DNA of 64,000 nucleotides, taken from NCBI GenBank assembly GCA_009767595.1, contig VSDK01027954.1, positions 168,064 to 232,063 on the forward strand, read 5' to 3'. The notes under the pieces were generated by a model. It was not told where the DNA came from and ran no database searches. It saw only the letters and a program-made list of their open reading frames with translations. This DNA is from Symbiodinium kawagutii (taxonomy: Eukaryota; Sar; Dinophyceae; Suessiales; Symbiodiniaceae). Numbering within the stretch: position 1 is the first letter of the stretch; every line of letters begins with the position of its first letter. A program made the position numbers and the translations under genes. Positions 10,882-21,719 of this stretch are shown here, piece after piece.

Positions 10882-11091
10882 GTAGACCCGCCCACGCGAC
10901 CAGGACGGGGCTGCCTGGGTTGAGGACAGATGTTTTCATGATTTGGTCGTGAAGTTTCCAGATGATCAAAGGACCGCAGTTGCACTGGCAGTTTACTTTG
11001 CCCTGGCACAGCTGGGTTCAGTATGGCTCAGCCCTCCCCGGAAGCCCGATGAATTTCGGGATGAACAGTTTTTCACCGCCAGAAGCGCGGT

Positions 11092-11667
11092 ATGCCCAGT
11101 CTGGGTTGCAACTGCGGCGTGGCCACCATGGCCATGGCCGCCATGGCCGCCATGGGTTGGAGCCGTCGTCGGAGCCGTCGTCGGAGCCGTCTATCAGTGC
11201 CCACTGGACCAGCTGGGCCATGCGAACCCAAAAGCCAGGGGCAAACTAAGGTTCGAGTCTCGTGTCACGCCTCTGAGGGTTCGAAGTGGCATCTGGAGCT
11301 GGTGTCCGTGAGCAACGAGTTGAAGGTCAAACTTCAAGATCCGCAGTTTGTTGCAACTCGTTGCGACTTAGATGGATCCGGAGATCTCGATATTCATGAA
11401 CTGAAGCAAGCAGCTCGAGTCTACGGTATGGACACCTCAGGGGACCAGGGCCGATCCCTACAGCATATCATGGCCGGGCGGTCGCGCATCAGCAAGGAAA
11501 GCTTCGCTGAAATGGTCGCTTCATCCCGAAGCAAAGTGATCAGAGCCTTGCAAAGTATAGGCAGAAGTTTGTGTTTGTCCGAAGGAGAGATGTCAAGACT
11601 TCAAAAGTATCTTGAGACTCAAGAACTCACATTTTTGGAGCCATTTCGGTTTAGTTCCTCCATCTAA
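11092..11667 (+). CDS. EF-hand protein or exon
   Basis: An ATG-started frame of 191 codons. Its C-terminal half is secure: a canonical EF-hand loop DLDGSGDLDIHE (D at 1, 3, 9; G at 6; E at 12) begins near residue 101 and is followed by a helix (LKQAARVYGMD) and a second, degenerate helical region. The N-terminal part is Arg/Ser-rich from a short GGAGCCGTCGTC repeat at 11158-11190, where all frames are open, so the true start may lie elsewhere. It lies about 200 bases upstream of the ankyrin frame and may be part of the same gene or a separate calcium-binding protein. Confidence 0.6.
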   Translation: MPSLGCNCGVATMAMAAMAAMGWSRRRSRRRSRLSVPTGPAGPCEPKSQGQTKVRVSCHASEGSKWHLELVSVSNELKVKLQDPQFVATRCDLDGSGDLDIHELKQAARVYGMDTSGDQGRSLQHIMAGRSRISKESFAEMVASSRSKVIRALQSIGRSLCLSEGEMSRLQKYLETQELTFLEPFRFSSSI

Positions 11668-11874
11668 AGGAACATCATCTCCGATGAAACCAAACATAGG
11701 TTGTATTGGAGCGTTTGCAACGCTTTGACGCATGTTGGAATCAGTAGACGGTGTACAAAGATGAACTTGCAATTGTGCATGGCATTTCTGACACTCTTTG
11801 GAAATGAAGTAAGTATTACTTGGCACGTGAAACAACAAGCATGATCATGATCGTTTCGTTTTTTGGCTAAACCA

Positions 11875-13560
11875 GGAACAATTCCGCACTCCCTACGTGG
11901 CATGGCATTGGGCCAGCTGCAACATCTACATGCCTTGTTTGTGCAAAGTGGATGGCTGGACGCGCAATGTGAGCTGCTCAACAGGAAGAATGTCCGGGCT
12001 ATTGAGAATGGCAAGAAGTTCAAGCAATGCCCCAACCTCTATGCCATGGACTCGCACATTGTCACTCCGATGACGAGGCCAGGTCTTTGTGCTGCCTGTC
12101 AGCATGACGCTCAACACAGCATCGCAGAAGCGCATCAAACGTCTTCCTTTTCTGAGTTGGTGAATCCACATGGGCTCATTGTCCACGTCTTCGTGTCCCA
12201 CTATTGGGGCCACGACTTCACCAGCACCGTCACTGCCCTTCGTTTGTGGGCGGAGCAAAGGATGACCTCGGAGAAGGCAGCGCTCGTTGAGAGCATAGAG
12301 GCGATGGTGTTTTGGATTTGTTTGTTTGCGCTGAACCAGCACCAGAAGGCTGAAGAGGTCGGGGGAAATCCGCGGCAAGGACCCTTCAACGCAGCACTGG
12401 CACAAGCCCCGGATGGTGCGGTGATGATCCTGGATGAGGATATTCGGCCCTTCTCTCGCATTTGGTGTTTATTCGAAATCTCTCGATTGAAGGAATTGCA
12501 AGCACCTTTTGAGTTGATCAGTAGCCATGGCTCCCTTTCCAAACGTGTGATCGTTGGCAGCCAAGCTGCAAAGATGGTGGAAGCTGCTTGCGAGGCTTTG
12601 TGGGGGGTGTCAATTGTGAACGCCCAAAGCTCAGTGGAAGCAGACAAATTCGAGATTTGGGCCGAGGCAGTTGACAAAGGCTTGAGGCCGCTCATAGCTG
12701 GAATAGGTGCGCAACAGTTCTTTAGGCCGAGCGCAAGTCGCGAGTTCTTGGAGTCCTACTTCTCAGAGTTCGACCGCTACATGCGATCGCTGCTGTCCAC
12801 CACCATGCTCCCCGTCTTGCTCGCCAACAGCGACTATGCCAGGGCCAGCAAGTGCCTCTTTTGGGGAGCCCAGATTGGTTCTGAGCAGTTGGAAGCCATC
12901 CGACGCAGTCTTGCGTGCGAATCCGGGAGAAGAGCATGGTTGGAAGGAGACAATCACGGCCGCACAGCACTGATGGCTGCAGCTGGAGGTGGCCATGAGG
13001 CTGTGGCCAAGCTCCTGTTGGGGCACGGTGCAGATGTGAGATCAGCAAAGACCGATGGCATGACGGCAACGATGCTTGCAGCTGGAGGTGGCCATGAGGC
13101 TGTGGCAAAGCTCCTGTTAGAGCAGGGTGCAGATGTGGGGTCTGCAATGACCGATGGCTCCACGGCACTGATGCTTTCTGCCCAAGGTGGCCATGAGGCT
13201 GTGGCAAAGCTCCTGCTGGAGCATGGCACAGATGTGGAGTCAGCAAGGACTGATGGCTTCACGGCACTGATGGATGCTGCTGAAGGTGGCCATGAGCCTG
13301 TGGCCAAGCTGCTCTTGGAGCACGGTGCAGACGTGGGGTCGGCAACGACCGGTGGCTCCACGGCACTGATGTTTGCTGCTCATGGTGGCCATGAGCCTGT
13401 GGCCAAGCTGCTGTTGCAGCATGGTGCAGATGTGAGGTCAACAACGACAGATGGCTTCACGGCACTGATGTTTGCTGCTGAAGGTGGCCATGAGGCTGTG
13501 GCCAAGCTCCTCTTGGAGCACGGCGCAGAACAAAGGTCAGGAAGATGTTCGCTCATGTAA
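11875..13560 (+). CDS. TIR-like (SHYWG) domain protein with six ankyrin repeats
   Basis: A long open frame after a pyrimidine-rich TTTTTTGGCTAAACCAG acceptor-like sequence. If it is unspliced, the first ATG is at 11902. The N-terminal 340 residues contain HVFVSHYWGHDF, a later W-x-C...NQH segment and RIWCLFEISRLK. This arrangement recalls TIR-like domains common in dinoflagellate and oomycete proteins (inference). From 12955 there are six ankyrin repeats of 33 residues (TALMxAAxGGHEAVAKLLL...HGADV) that are nearly identical. The frame ends in TAA after a divergent tail, GRCSLM. It is probably a protein-interaction or signalling molecule. The domain may hydrolyse NAD or act as a scaffold; the sequence does not decide this. 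Confidence 0.8.
   Translation, partial: GTIPHSLRGMALGQLQHLHALFVQSGWLDAQCELLNRKNVRAIENGKKFKQCPNLYAMDSHIVTPMTRPGLCAACQHDAQHSIAEAHQTSSFSELVNPHGLIVHVFVSHYWGHDFTSTVTALRLWAEQRMTSEKAALVESIEAMVFWICLFALNQHQKAEEVGGNPRQGPFNAALAQAPDGAVMILDEDIRPFSRIWCLFEISRLKELQAPFELISSHGSLSKRVIVGSQAAKMVEAACEALWGVSIVNAQSSVEADKFEIWAEAVDKGLRPLIAGIGAQQFFRPSASREFLESYFSEFDRYMRSLLSTTMLPVLLANSDYARASKCLFWGAQIGSEQLEAIRRSLACESGRRAWLEGDNHGRTALMAAAGGGHEAVAKLLLGHGADVRSAKTDGMTATMLAAGGGHEAVAKLLLEQGADVGSAMTDGSTALMLSAQGGHEAVAKLLLEHGTDVESARTDGFTALMDAAEGGHEPVAKLLLEHGADVGSATTGGSTALMFAAHGGHEPVAKLLLQHGADVRSTTTDGFTALMFAAEGGHEAVAKLLLEHGAEQRSGRCSLM
12955..13540 (+). repeat. six 99-bp tandem units encoding ankyrin repeats
   Basis: Units of 99 bp recur with few changes, for example GGTGGCCATGAGGCTGTGGC in successive copies. 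The similarity holds at DNA level, not only protein, pointing to recent amplification or gene conversion. Open frames on the minus strand here (MATS/PPSAASIS-type) are shadows. Confidence 0.9.
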
Positions 13561-13738
13561 GTCAGCCGCAATTTGCCACGCAGACATTGTACAGCGACTT
13601 GTGGGGACTTGGGTTTGGTTGGGATTCAGAATCAATGCTTTAGAAGCAAGGCTTGAAAGCACGACCCTTGTTCCCCCGGTGCAAACACCATAAGGTGCTT
13701 GCCTTGCAGTGATAGTTTTTTTGCTGTCTTTTGGAAGC

Positions 13739-13935
13739 TGCGCGCAGAAAGAGTAGAGGTCCAAGTCGGTCCATCACAGCCGTCGATGTCCCAGACCCAG
13801 AACCTGTTGGGCAGCTCAGGGTCCAGCAATCCCTTTCCCCGTTCGGAAGCTCCTAGGGACTTGGGTCAGGTTGACCTCGGAACCGGATCGCATGGCGGGT
13901 CCTGTTCTCCCTTGGATTCAGTTGAGGGCCCGTAG
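13739..13935 (+). CDS. possible exon with stop
   Basis: Reads ERVEVQVGPSQPSMSQTQ then Ser/Gly-rich sequence to TAG. An acceptor-like CTGCGCGCAG precedes it. The minus strand is open as well. No domain recognised. 13936-14480 holds only a duplicated CCTATCAGTTTCCAAAT (14018 and 14061) and weak frames. Confidence 0.35.
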
Positions 13936-14480
13936 CGTCAACTCAGCTCCATCTACGCAGCAATATCCAGTTGGACTCTTGAGATCTAGCGGTTGACTAC
14001 CTCACCTGTCATTGAACCTATCAGTTTCCAAATGTGTGTCTTAGGTGGGCCCTCGACACCTATCAGTTTCCAAATTTGTTTCAGACCGAACCGTTTGGAT
14101 CTGGTTATAGTTTCACAGATTGTTTTCGAGAGGTGAAGGAGCAAGAAGCTGATTGAAGTGCCAAGACCAGAGCTGGTGCAGGTTGCTGGGGAAACTCAGG
14201 GTCACTTCCGTCAATGGCTTCGTGATACCGTTAGAGGTATGATATGACTCATATGATGATCATTATCATGATTGATCACGTACATGATGTGCATTAATGT
14301 GTTCGGTTTCTGGATCCTGCCATGCGGATTTGACGGAACATGATGAATCCAACAAGGCGATTCCATGTCTTGCCCAAACTGTCCGAAGTTCACCTTCTTC
14401 GCAAGTTGAGATGTTGTCACAGAGAGCGGCCAGTGAATTCAATGTGGCAGGATGATGTAGGGAGGAATGTTTCCCTTCAG

Positions 14481-14572
14481 GTGCGTTGCACGTGGTTGAA
14501 CGCAGCGGAGGACACAGATTTGAACATGTTGGGGATGTTTCAGGAGTCCTGGAAGCTGGCGCTCCGAAGCCG
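14481..14572 (+). CDS. exon, unidentified gene
   Basis: TTTCCCTTCAG acceptor, GTAACTC donor. The frame reads VRCTWLNAAEDTDLNMLG then MFQESWKLALRS. Good splice context on both sides. Function unknown. Confidence 0.55.
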
Positions 14573-14772
14573 GTAACTCAATGAAGAGAAGCGTCAAATC
14601 GGTCATTTTCCTGCAGAAAAGTGGTCATCAAACGTCACCACTGTTTGGATGAAAATGGGTTCGTCCGAAAGCGGCCAATTCCCTGCGGAATCTTTTTTTG
14701 AAAAGGAATTGTCTTCCCAAAATCATGAATTGAATAAATGTTTTTCTTGTGCGGTGGTTTTCTCTTCCCCAG

Positions 14773-14971
14773 CGGCGCCAAGTTTTTGTTGGGACACCGC
14801 TTTGGTACCGAAATGATGGATCTGTTGGGATGTTCTCTGTGCCCACCCCTGGAGCCGATGCGGCTCCGCCAGGCCGCTGCTGTCGGATGCTCAGTCCGGA
14901 GATGACTGCTCGGAGTAGCAACTCAACCAGAATGATCCCAGACACAACCAGAAACTGTTTCTTATTTGGAT
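14773..14971 (+). CDS. exon, unidentified gene
   Basis: Acceptor TCTCTTCCCCAG. The frame reads RRQVFVGTPLWYRNDGSV then GMFSVPTPGADAAPPG. The 3' end is uncertain because no clear donor is visible before the stop at 14971. Confidence 0.5.
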
Positions 14972-15505
14972 GATTCAAACGTTGTTATTGATTCATCCCG
15001 TATCACCAACCACATTGATGATTCAAAACCATTGATGAATCCAACAACTTAAAGCTGATGACTGTCAAACAACTGGTTGTTCATCGGGCTGTTTTAAATC
15101 ATCAGTGGGAATGTCCCAAGATTCGCATCAATCCATTAGTAACTAGCAACAACCAGTCATCGGCAGCTCTTGGAACCTTGTCACGTGAAATGCACCAACA
15201 GTCTCAAGTCGAAGTGTGCATTTCCGCGTTTCCAAGCCATATCTTAATTGCATGTAGATTCCCTTGGGCACATCTGTAAAACTTGGGAACTGTGGAGGCA
15301 ATCGCTGTTGGATCGGCAGTTATAAGCCGTCACCACTTTACCTTCAATAGCGCTAGTGATTCGCCATCAAAGGAAGCTTGTTGATTTGTATCTCCAATGA
15401 ACAATGGTCTCTAATGAACTATGGCAACTATGGATCTCGAATGAATAATTGAAGAATTTCTGCCAATCTGAAATCCACAGCTGTTTGCCATTTTTCTGCT
15501 CACAG

Positions 15506-15687
15506 GTCCCACGGCTTGGGGTGGCGCCTTTTCAGGGGCGTGCCGCGGCGTGCCATGGAGATCCTGGTGGATCATTCCTTGGGCATTCCCACGGATGCCG
15601 TCCTCTCAGTGCGGTGCGGTGGAACCCGACGGCAAGCGCCCATGGAGACCATCTGCAGCCATCCCTTGAAGTTTCCACTGGGACTAG
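15506..15687 (+). CDS. exon, unidentified gene
   Basis: Strong acceptor (TTTTTCTGCTCACAG) and donor AG|GTGGGG. Sixty codons: GLGWRLFRGVPRRAMEIL, VDHSLGIPTDAVLSVRCGG, then METICSHPLKFPLG. Very GC-rich and convincing. It probably continues to the exon after the assembly gap. Family not recognised. Confidence 0.7.
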
Positions 15688-15953
15688 GTGGGGGGGCCCG
15701 GTGGGGGATGGGGGCCCGCTGTTCGATCCCAATGAATGGTTGATGATGCACATGAACGGATGGTTAACGTTGCTTAGTCATCTTGTGTCCCTATCATTGC
15801 TGTTTACTAGTCCTGTCATTGCTGTTCATTAGTCCCATCATTGCTGTTAGTCTTAGCTAGCAGTTGCTCATCTTGTTTTGCTTCTCCCTTTGCCTGGCGT
15901 GCCTGGCTGGGTGCCGAGCAGCAACCTGACCGGCAGGGGGAGGGGGCGGGCCA

Positions 15954-15995
15954 NNNNNNNNNNNNNNNNNNNNNNNNNNNNNNNNNNNNNNNNNN
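15954..15995. other. assembly gap (42 N)
   Basis: A run of 42 N between G-rich flanks. The following exon abuts it, so its 5' end is unknown. Confidence 1.
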
Positions 15996-16139
15996 GGGGG
16001 AAGTGGGCGAGCCACTGAAGATCGATCTCTTACAGCCACTGGCCTCGGCGCGCTTGGTGCTGCATCCCTATGAGGACCTTTATAGCATTTCCTTCGAGCA
16101 GGGTGGCATGTTACTTGGGATGAAGAGCCTTGGCATATA
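15996..16139 (+). CDS. exon next to gap, unidentified gene
   Basis: Open from the gap: GEPLKIDLLQPLASARLVL, HPYEDLYSISFEQ, then a stop at 16137-16139. A GTGGCATG donor-like site at about 16103 may end the exon earlier. Likely the next exon after 15506-15687. 16140-16640 shows only microsatellite-like GA tracts. Confidence 0.6.
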
Positions 16140-16647
16140 GAGACGACGAGTGTTAGGGGGTGGCTGAGTTCATGTTGGCACAGCGCCTTGCCAATATGAA
16201 TCGCCTTCTGATTTGGTTAGCAATCGCCATAATCATCAAACTCTGGCCCAGCAATCGACGACTATCTACCCAACCACTTGTCACCCACGGCCATCAATGT
16301 TTTATTCAGCATTAGCGTAAACTTGTTGGTTTTGAATGTCCAACATGTGGTAGTTTCTTAAAATAGGAGTACCCCTCAATCATCCTGAATGAGCCGTTTG
16401 CAGCAATTGACCGACCATAACTTTGGGGTTCCCTATTATGAGACACCGCGTGGACAACGGCCCGTAAATGTGTGCTAATATGTGCAGATAAGACAAGCAC
16501 ACAGATAGATATGGATCTAGAGAGACAGAGAGATAGTTATAGACATGTATAATGACATTCGCACAGAGTGAGGGAGAGAGAGAAAAAATATACATATCTC
16601 AACAAAGCCATCGTTACGGTGCATTCTTCATCGTCACAAACCCTCAG

Positions 16648-19600
16648 GATGTCTCCAAGTTCTGCCAGTGCTGCGGCCGCGGATGCGGAGGCTGCCGAGA
16701 GCCAAGGTGGGAACGTCGGTATGGGCGACCAGGTGGGTAGCGTCCTCCTGGTTAGCTTACTGCTGGGTAGTAAGCTAGATAAAAGCTGGTGGTTGGGAGG
16801 GAGCCAGGCCAGGAGCTGCCAGGAGTGGCCTAACCTGATGGTCGTAGACCATGTGTCAACTGATGGCTGCAGAGATATCAACTGTGCGCAACCCAGGTGA
16901 TAACATGATCAATCACCAGCCCCCAAGCATCAACGTAACCGCCATTTTTGGAGCGGACGAGTGGGTGAAGACACGCCCTCCCTTGGCAGGCAAAGATGCA
17001 GCCAATTCAGCGAAGGATTACTTGGAGCAGCACGGCCTTTTGATGCTTGGCAGCGGCAAGCCCCAGAGATGTGACGTGGATTAACCAACATAATCTGACA
17101 ATGTTCAAGACCCCCATTTTACAAGCAAAGGTGCTTCACACTATTAATTAGCATCTATGCACCGTCAAACTCGGGAGGGCGATATCAACATGCCTTTGGT
17201 AGTCTCACTCGAGATTGCGATGACGAGAAATATGGTTCTGAGTCAATACCAACCATCCCAAAAATGGTTTGTTGAACATCCCAAAAAAGACTTTAGGGGC
17301 TTGGTCCGCAACCATATCAACATGGGTCTCCTGCTACCCTTTTCAGGGTGAACCCGTATTTGACCCATTGCTGTTTGTCTTCCAGTTGCCATTGCTTGTT
17401 TCGCGGCCTCAGGAAGTACGTGCAATCCTTGTTGCATGCCGTGATCCAGGCGAAACCCACCGATCCTTACGCCTATATGATCGAGCAGCTGAGTGCTGCA
17501 CAGAGTCGCTGGGATGCATTGGACAAGGGGTGCCCATGTCTCATTGGAAACATGGGCAGCGTTGGGTTCCCTGCACCTGGTGATGCAGAACGTTGGCTCT
17601 GCTTGTGTTGTCATTGCTGGGCGAAGGCAAGAGACCTACCCTGGCTGACATCGTTTCACGGCCTGGGAGCGCAGTGGGCGCCCGGCGTTTCCCAGCATCT
17701 GCGTCGACAGCGGAGCAGGTGCCAATGGTGGTGCTGCGGTGATCATGCAACAAGCCGCGGGGTTGGTTCACTGGTTGGTTCTGTGTTCAGGTATTTGTTG
17801 CTCATCAGCCAGGGACATCTTTGGGAATGGGGTTGCGCCTGCCAAGCAAGTGTCAGTCATCTTAAAAATGGATTTTTGGGACCTGGTCGGTGATGCGAAA
17901 GGTTTGCCAGCGGTGTTGTTCCCCAAGGTGTAAAAGATGGGGTTGGTCAGCGGCAGTGTTGGAAGTGGTTGTGGGGTGGCGTCCGAGGTGAAGCCTGTTC
18001 CTCCTTCAAAGCCTCCACCCAACAGTTCTCCCCCTGGGCGCCCGAGACCGCCCGAGCGAGAGCTGGTGCATGTGGAGCCTGAGCCCCGGCCACCACCCAC
18101 TGAGACCAAAAAGGTCGAGGAACCCAAAGTGGCGCCAGCGGCCGATCCGCCTCCCCTGCCCTTGGTGGGTTTGGGAGGTGCCCCTGACGTGGAGCCAGCT
18201 CCATCGGTAGATGCCATGGATCAGGAGATGCCAGCAGATGACAGCCTGGAACAGGTGCGACTGCAGCTGAAGCTTCGGCTGGAGGAGGCCTTCAGATCTG
18301 GCCAGTTGGAGGAGGCCGTCCGGAAGGCCATCGACCCGGAGGAGCTTTCGGAGGAGCCCTGCCAGCCCGAGGTGCCTGGCGTCGAAGCACCAGATGAAGA
18401 GGCCTTTGAGGTGAAACTGCAACTCAGAGCCTTACTTGCGGATGCTGTAGAGCATCTCGGCAGAGAGGTTTGCACGAGACTGGTGAGGATATATGGATAT
18501 GTGTTTTTTCCCTGCTTGATGGCGAATCAGAAAGAGATGGAAGAGGTAATTAGTTTGGCCCAAGAACCGGATTAATTACCCAATTTGTGAATAGCTCGAT
18601 GTGCACGTGACAATTGGCCCAGATCCCAGGTCTCATAGTTAGATGAGGCCCTTGCGTTTGGCATCGCAAGGTTTCAGCTTGGTCAGCTCGCCACAGCATG
18701 CCGTTGCCCAGGACCAGAGGTTTGCAGAAAACCTTGGCAACTCTGCGACCGCCTCCGGAGGAGCAGTGTCAAGATTCATGTTTGGGATGCTTTACATAGC
18801 TGATGTGTTTGTTTGTAAGTGTTCTAGACTCTAGACGTGGATATCATATCGATGTCTATGTGTTGTAATAAATTCATTTTGGAAGAGTTGTTCATACTTT
18901 GTGATTTTCCATTTGCACCGATCATCACGCATATTTGATTACTTGTTTCCAGACGCCTCGGGTGCCACAGAACATCAACAGTAGAGACATGGTGTATATA
19001 GAACATCCCTTAGCTTATGGAGAGTTTGGACACAACTCCTTTGGCGGAGCCTGTTATCGCCAAGTATCGCTCAACATTGTTTCTGATCGCAGCACGAGCA
19101 GAGAGGCAGGTCATCCGCGCAGGAACCTCTGGTCTTTGCAGAGCGGGACCTGCTACTGGACCAAGAATTGGCAAAGCAGGAGGACCTGTTTCGTATCAAG
19201 AAGGACTTGCAAACGATCTTTGAAGGCGGGAGTTTATGGCGGGTAGCCTGGCGCAGGATGAAGCATTTACGAAGCAAAGCCACTGACCTTGCATGGCGAA
19301 TAAGCAAAGAACAACGAACACAGTGCCATGGAAATGGCTGCAGTATCCACCAGCAGGGGGATCAAACAGCTGTTTCTCCAACTGTGCGCATTTCATGCCC
19401 TCATCTCACGCTAATGGCAAGAAGATGAACCGGACAACGGCAAAGCAACGTTCATCCATTCCTTCACCAGATTAGGGACCACACCAGAGTCAACGGAGTG
19501 TATTACCATGATGGTTTCTCAACATACCCCCCAAATCATCACTCAAATCATCCAAGCTAGACTCTATGTATATTACATAGCTTATATAACCATCGGTAAC

Positions 19601-20716
19601 CTGTCTAGCCAATAAACCTGCCATTGGTTGGGCCCCAGGCACCCCATGGTGGGGGCCCCATCCATTCGCTACGTGAGGTGCTTTGCAGAGCGGCGACCTG
19701 GAAAAGCTGTTGCCGTTGCGCCTCTTGGCCTCGGGGGCTCCGTTGCCAGGGTCACGTTACGTGACGTGATCCACTCATGGGTTGAGCCCCGTATCTCTAA
19801 CCGTGGTTAGTGGACGTTAGTGGATGTTGTGTTGGTGAAAATTTGTGAAATCCAGATCTAAACATAGTGATATAATATGATATTAAAGATGACATGGTGA
19901 ATCAAACGATTACTGCATAGTTGATCATGGCGAACCAAGTCTATATGGTGAATCGTTCCGAGGCTGCTCAAGTTGGTCATGTGTTCAGTTCTCTTTGCAT
20001 TCGGGTGACGAGGTACCCACGTTGCCTGGCCAGACTTCACCGTTTGATACTGTAGGTTTGCAATCGCAGGTCGCAACCCTTACCTCTTCGTCACTTTGTG
20101 ATGCATCGTGAATCATGATTGAACAGAAGTTACGGGTTTGTTCATCAATGGTGACCTAATTTACTACTTGGCTATAAAAGGGGTACCGCATGGTACCACA
20201 TTTGTCGATACACCCATAAGATCATAGGCAGGTAGTTATAGGCATATCCAACAGAAACTGGACACCCTTGTGTCCATCTCGGTGTGCAAACGTGAGGTGC
20301 GCCCACCATGGATCCGGAGGAAATCAAGGGCAAAATGCGGCAACTGCTACAGGACTCTGTTTCAACAGGCGGCGATGTGGGGATCTGTCTCCAGCGCATG
20401 AACCAAGCGATGTGGAAAACCCCCTTTGGTCTTGGACGCATCCACTTTTTTGACCAAGGCATGCTGCATTTCTGCGTGCCAAGCTGCGAAGAGTTGTTCC
20501 CGTTTTCTCTTTGACCATCTTCTCATGATCAAACCTGTGTGGTTCTCTCCTTTCAGCCTCGGAACTTGCACGGCAGTGGCGCCAGGCAGTTTGGAGCAAA
20601 GCTTGGAGAAGATCAAGGCTCCGGCCGCAGGGCCTGCAACCACTGGGAGCGATGCAGCGCCGGTGGCGAAGCCTCGGGCCGTGGCAGATGCGAAAGAGGA
20701 CAGCAGTTGGGGTCAG
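16648..20716 (+). CDS. multi-exon gene with RIIa/DPY-30-like domain and repeated Leu/SG-LE motif
   Basis: Exons read by eye: 16648-16732 (MSPSSASAAAADAEAAES), 16928-17041, 17413-17529, 17589-17718, 17951-18482, 19123-19225, 19689-19750, 20297-20376 and 20557-20716. Exons two and three join as SAKDYLEQHGLL then KYVQSLLHAVIQAKPTDPY. This is the pattern of RIIa/DPY-30 dimerisation domains: helix, then a second helix with KP-x-DP. The join needs phase 2 and a GA (17042) or GC (17045) donor. Exon 17951-18482 is Pro-rich and then carries LRLEEAFRSGQLEEAV. Related motifs appear in 19689 (SGDLEKLLPLRLL) and 20297 (MRQLLQDSVSTGGD). RIIa domains often anchor kinases or flagellar complexes, so a ciliary or scaffold role is inferred. 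Whether all exons form one transcript is unproven. Confidence 0.55.
16786..16833 (+). repeat. intron 5'-end repeat block, copy 2
   Basis: Contains GGTTGGGAGGGAGCCAGGCC and then AGGAGCTGCCAGGAGTGGCC, very close to 3491-3540. It starts about 50 bases after the donor of the exon ending at 16732. Confidence 0.55.
17951..18482 (+). CDS. large Pro-rich and helical exon of the RIIa-like gene
   Basis: After GGTCAG the frame is open for 177 codons to a GTGAGG donor. The first 60 residues are Pro/Ser-rich (VPPSKPPPNSSPPGRPRP). The second half is acidic and helical with two similar segments, VRLQLKLRLEEAFRSGQLEE and VKLQLRALLADAVEHLG. Such a repeated segment suggests an internal duplication used as a binding module. 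Confidence 0.7.
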
Positions 20717-20929
20717 GTGGGGTCCATGGATTCCATGGTCATCTATAGGGCTACTATAGGGACTATAGGGTTCAAGGAAAGACGAGAACTGCCTTTTTTT
20801 TTCTGCGGGTTCCTTCCCCGGATACCTTTTAATGTTGCGTCGTGATTTATAAAGGGCCCCCCCCTAAACCAAACTTGGGGGGAATGTTTAATAAACTCCC
20901 TCCTTAAAAGTCTTGCCTCAGAGATGGAA

Positions 20930-21716
20930 TATCTACTCTAATCTTCTCCGCTCTTCTCGGCCCTTCTCTTCTCCTCAACTCTAGTCTTCTCTACTCTACT
21001 CTTCTCTACTCCACTCTTCTCTACTCTTACTCTTCTCTACTCGACTCTTCTCTACTCTCTTCTCCTCAACTCTAATCTTCTCTACTCTACTCTTCTCTAC
21101 TCTTCTCTACTCGACTCTTCTCGACTCTTCTCTTCTCTTCTCTTCTCTTCTCTTCTCTTCTCTTCTCTTCTCTTCTCTTCTCTTCTCTTCTCTTCTCTTC
21201 TCTTCTCTTCTCTTCTCTTCTCTCTTCTCTCTTCTCTCTTCTCTTTTCTCTTCTCTTCTCTTCTCTTCTCTTCTCTTCTCTTCTCTTCTCTTCTCTTCTC
21301 TTCTCTTCTCTTCTCTTCTCTGCTCATCTACTCTTCTCTTCTCGACTCATCTACTCTACTTTCCTCTACTCATTTGCTCTACTTTTCTCTACTCATCTAC
21401 TCTGCTGTTCTCTACTCATCTACTCTGCTGTTCTCAACTCTTCTCTTCTCTACTCTACCCTTCTACTCTTGTCTTCTCAACTCTTGTCTTCTCAACTCTT
21501 CTCTTCTCTACTCATCTACTCTACTCTTCTCTACTCATCTACTCTACTCTTCTCTTCTCCACTCTACCCTTCTACTCTACTCTTCTCAACTCTTGTCTTC
21601 TCAACTCTACTCTTCTCTACTCATCTACTCTACTCTTCTCTTCTCCACTCTACCCTTCTACTCTACTCTTCTCAACTCTTCTCTTCTCTACTCTACCCTT
21701 CTACTCTATTTCAGAA
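20930..21716. repeat. long pyrimidine tract, (TCTTC)n core
   Basis: Nearly 800 bases are C/T-rich on this strand. 21117-21322 is almost pure TCTTC/TTCTC. Flanking parts are CTACTCTTCTC variants. Frames here read as poly-(Lys/Arg/Glu) or Ser/Leu and are not genes. Pure purine-pyrimidine tracts of this length can adopt triplex structures and often break assemblies. Confidence 0.95.
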
Positions 21717-21719
21717 AGC

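Noticed and set aside
11862..11874. TTTTGGCTAAACCAG before the ankyrin frame as a spliced-leader remnant
   Set aside because: Eight bases match, but the sequence is better explained as a pyrimidine tract plus CAG splice acceptor.
12722..13571. Minus-strand open frames over the ankyrin array
   Set aside because: They are periodic shadows of the 99-bp repeats. The + frame gives the recognised ankyrin consensus.
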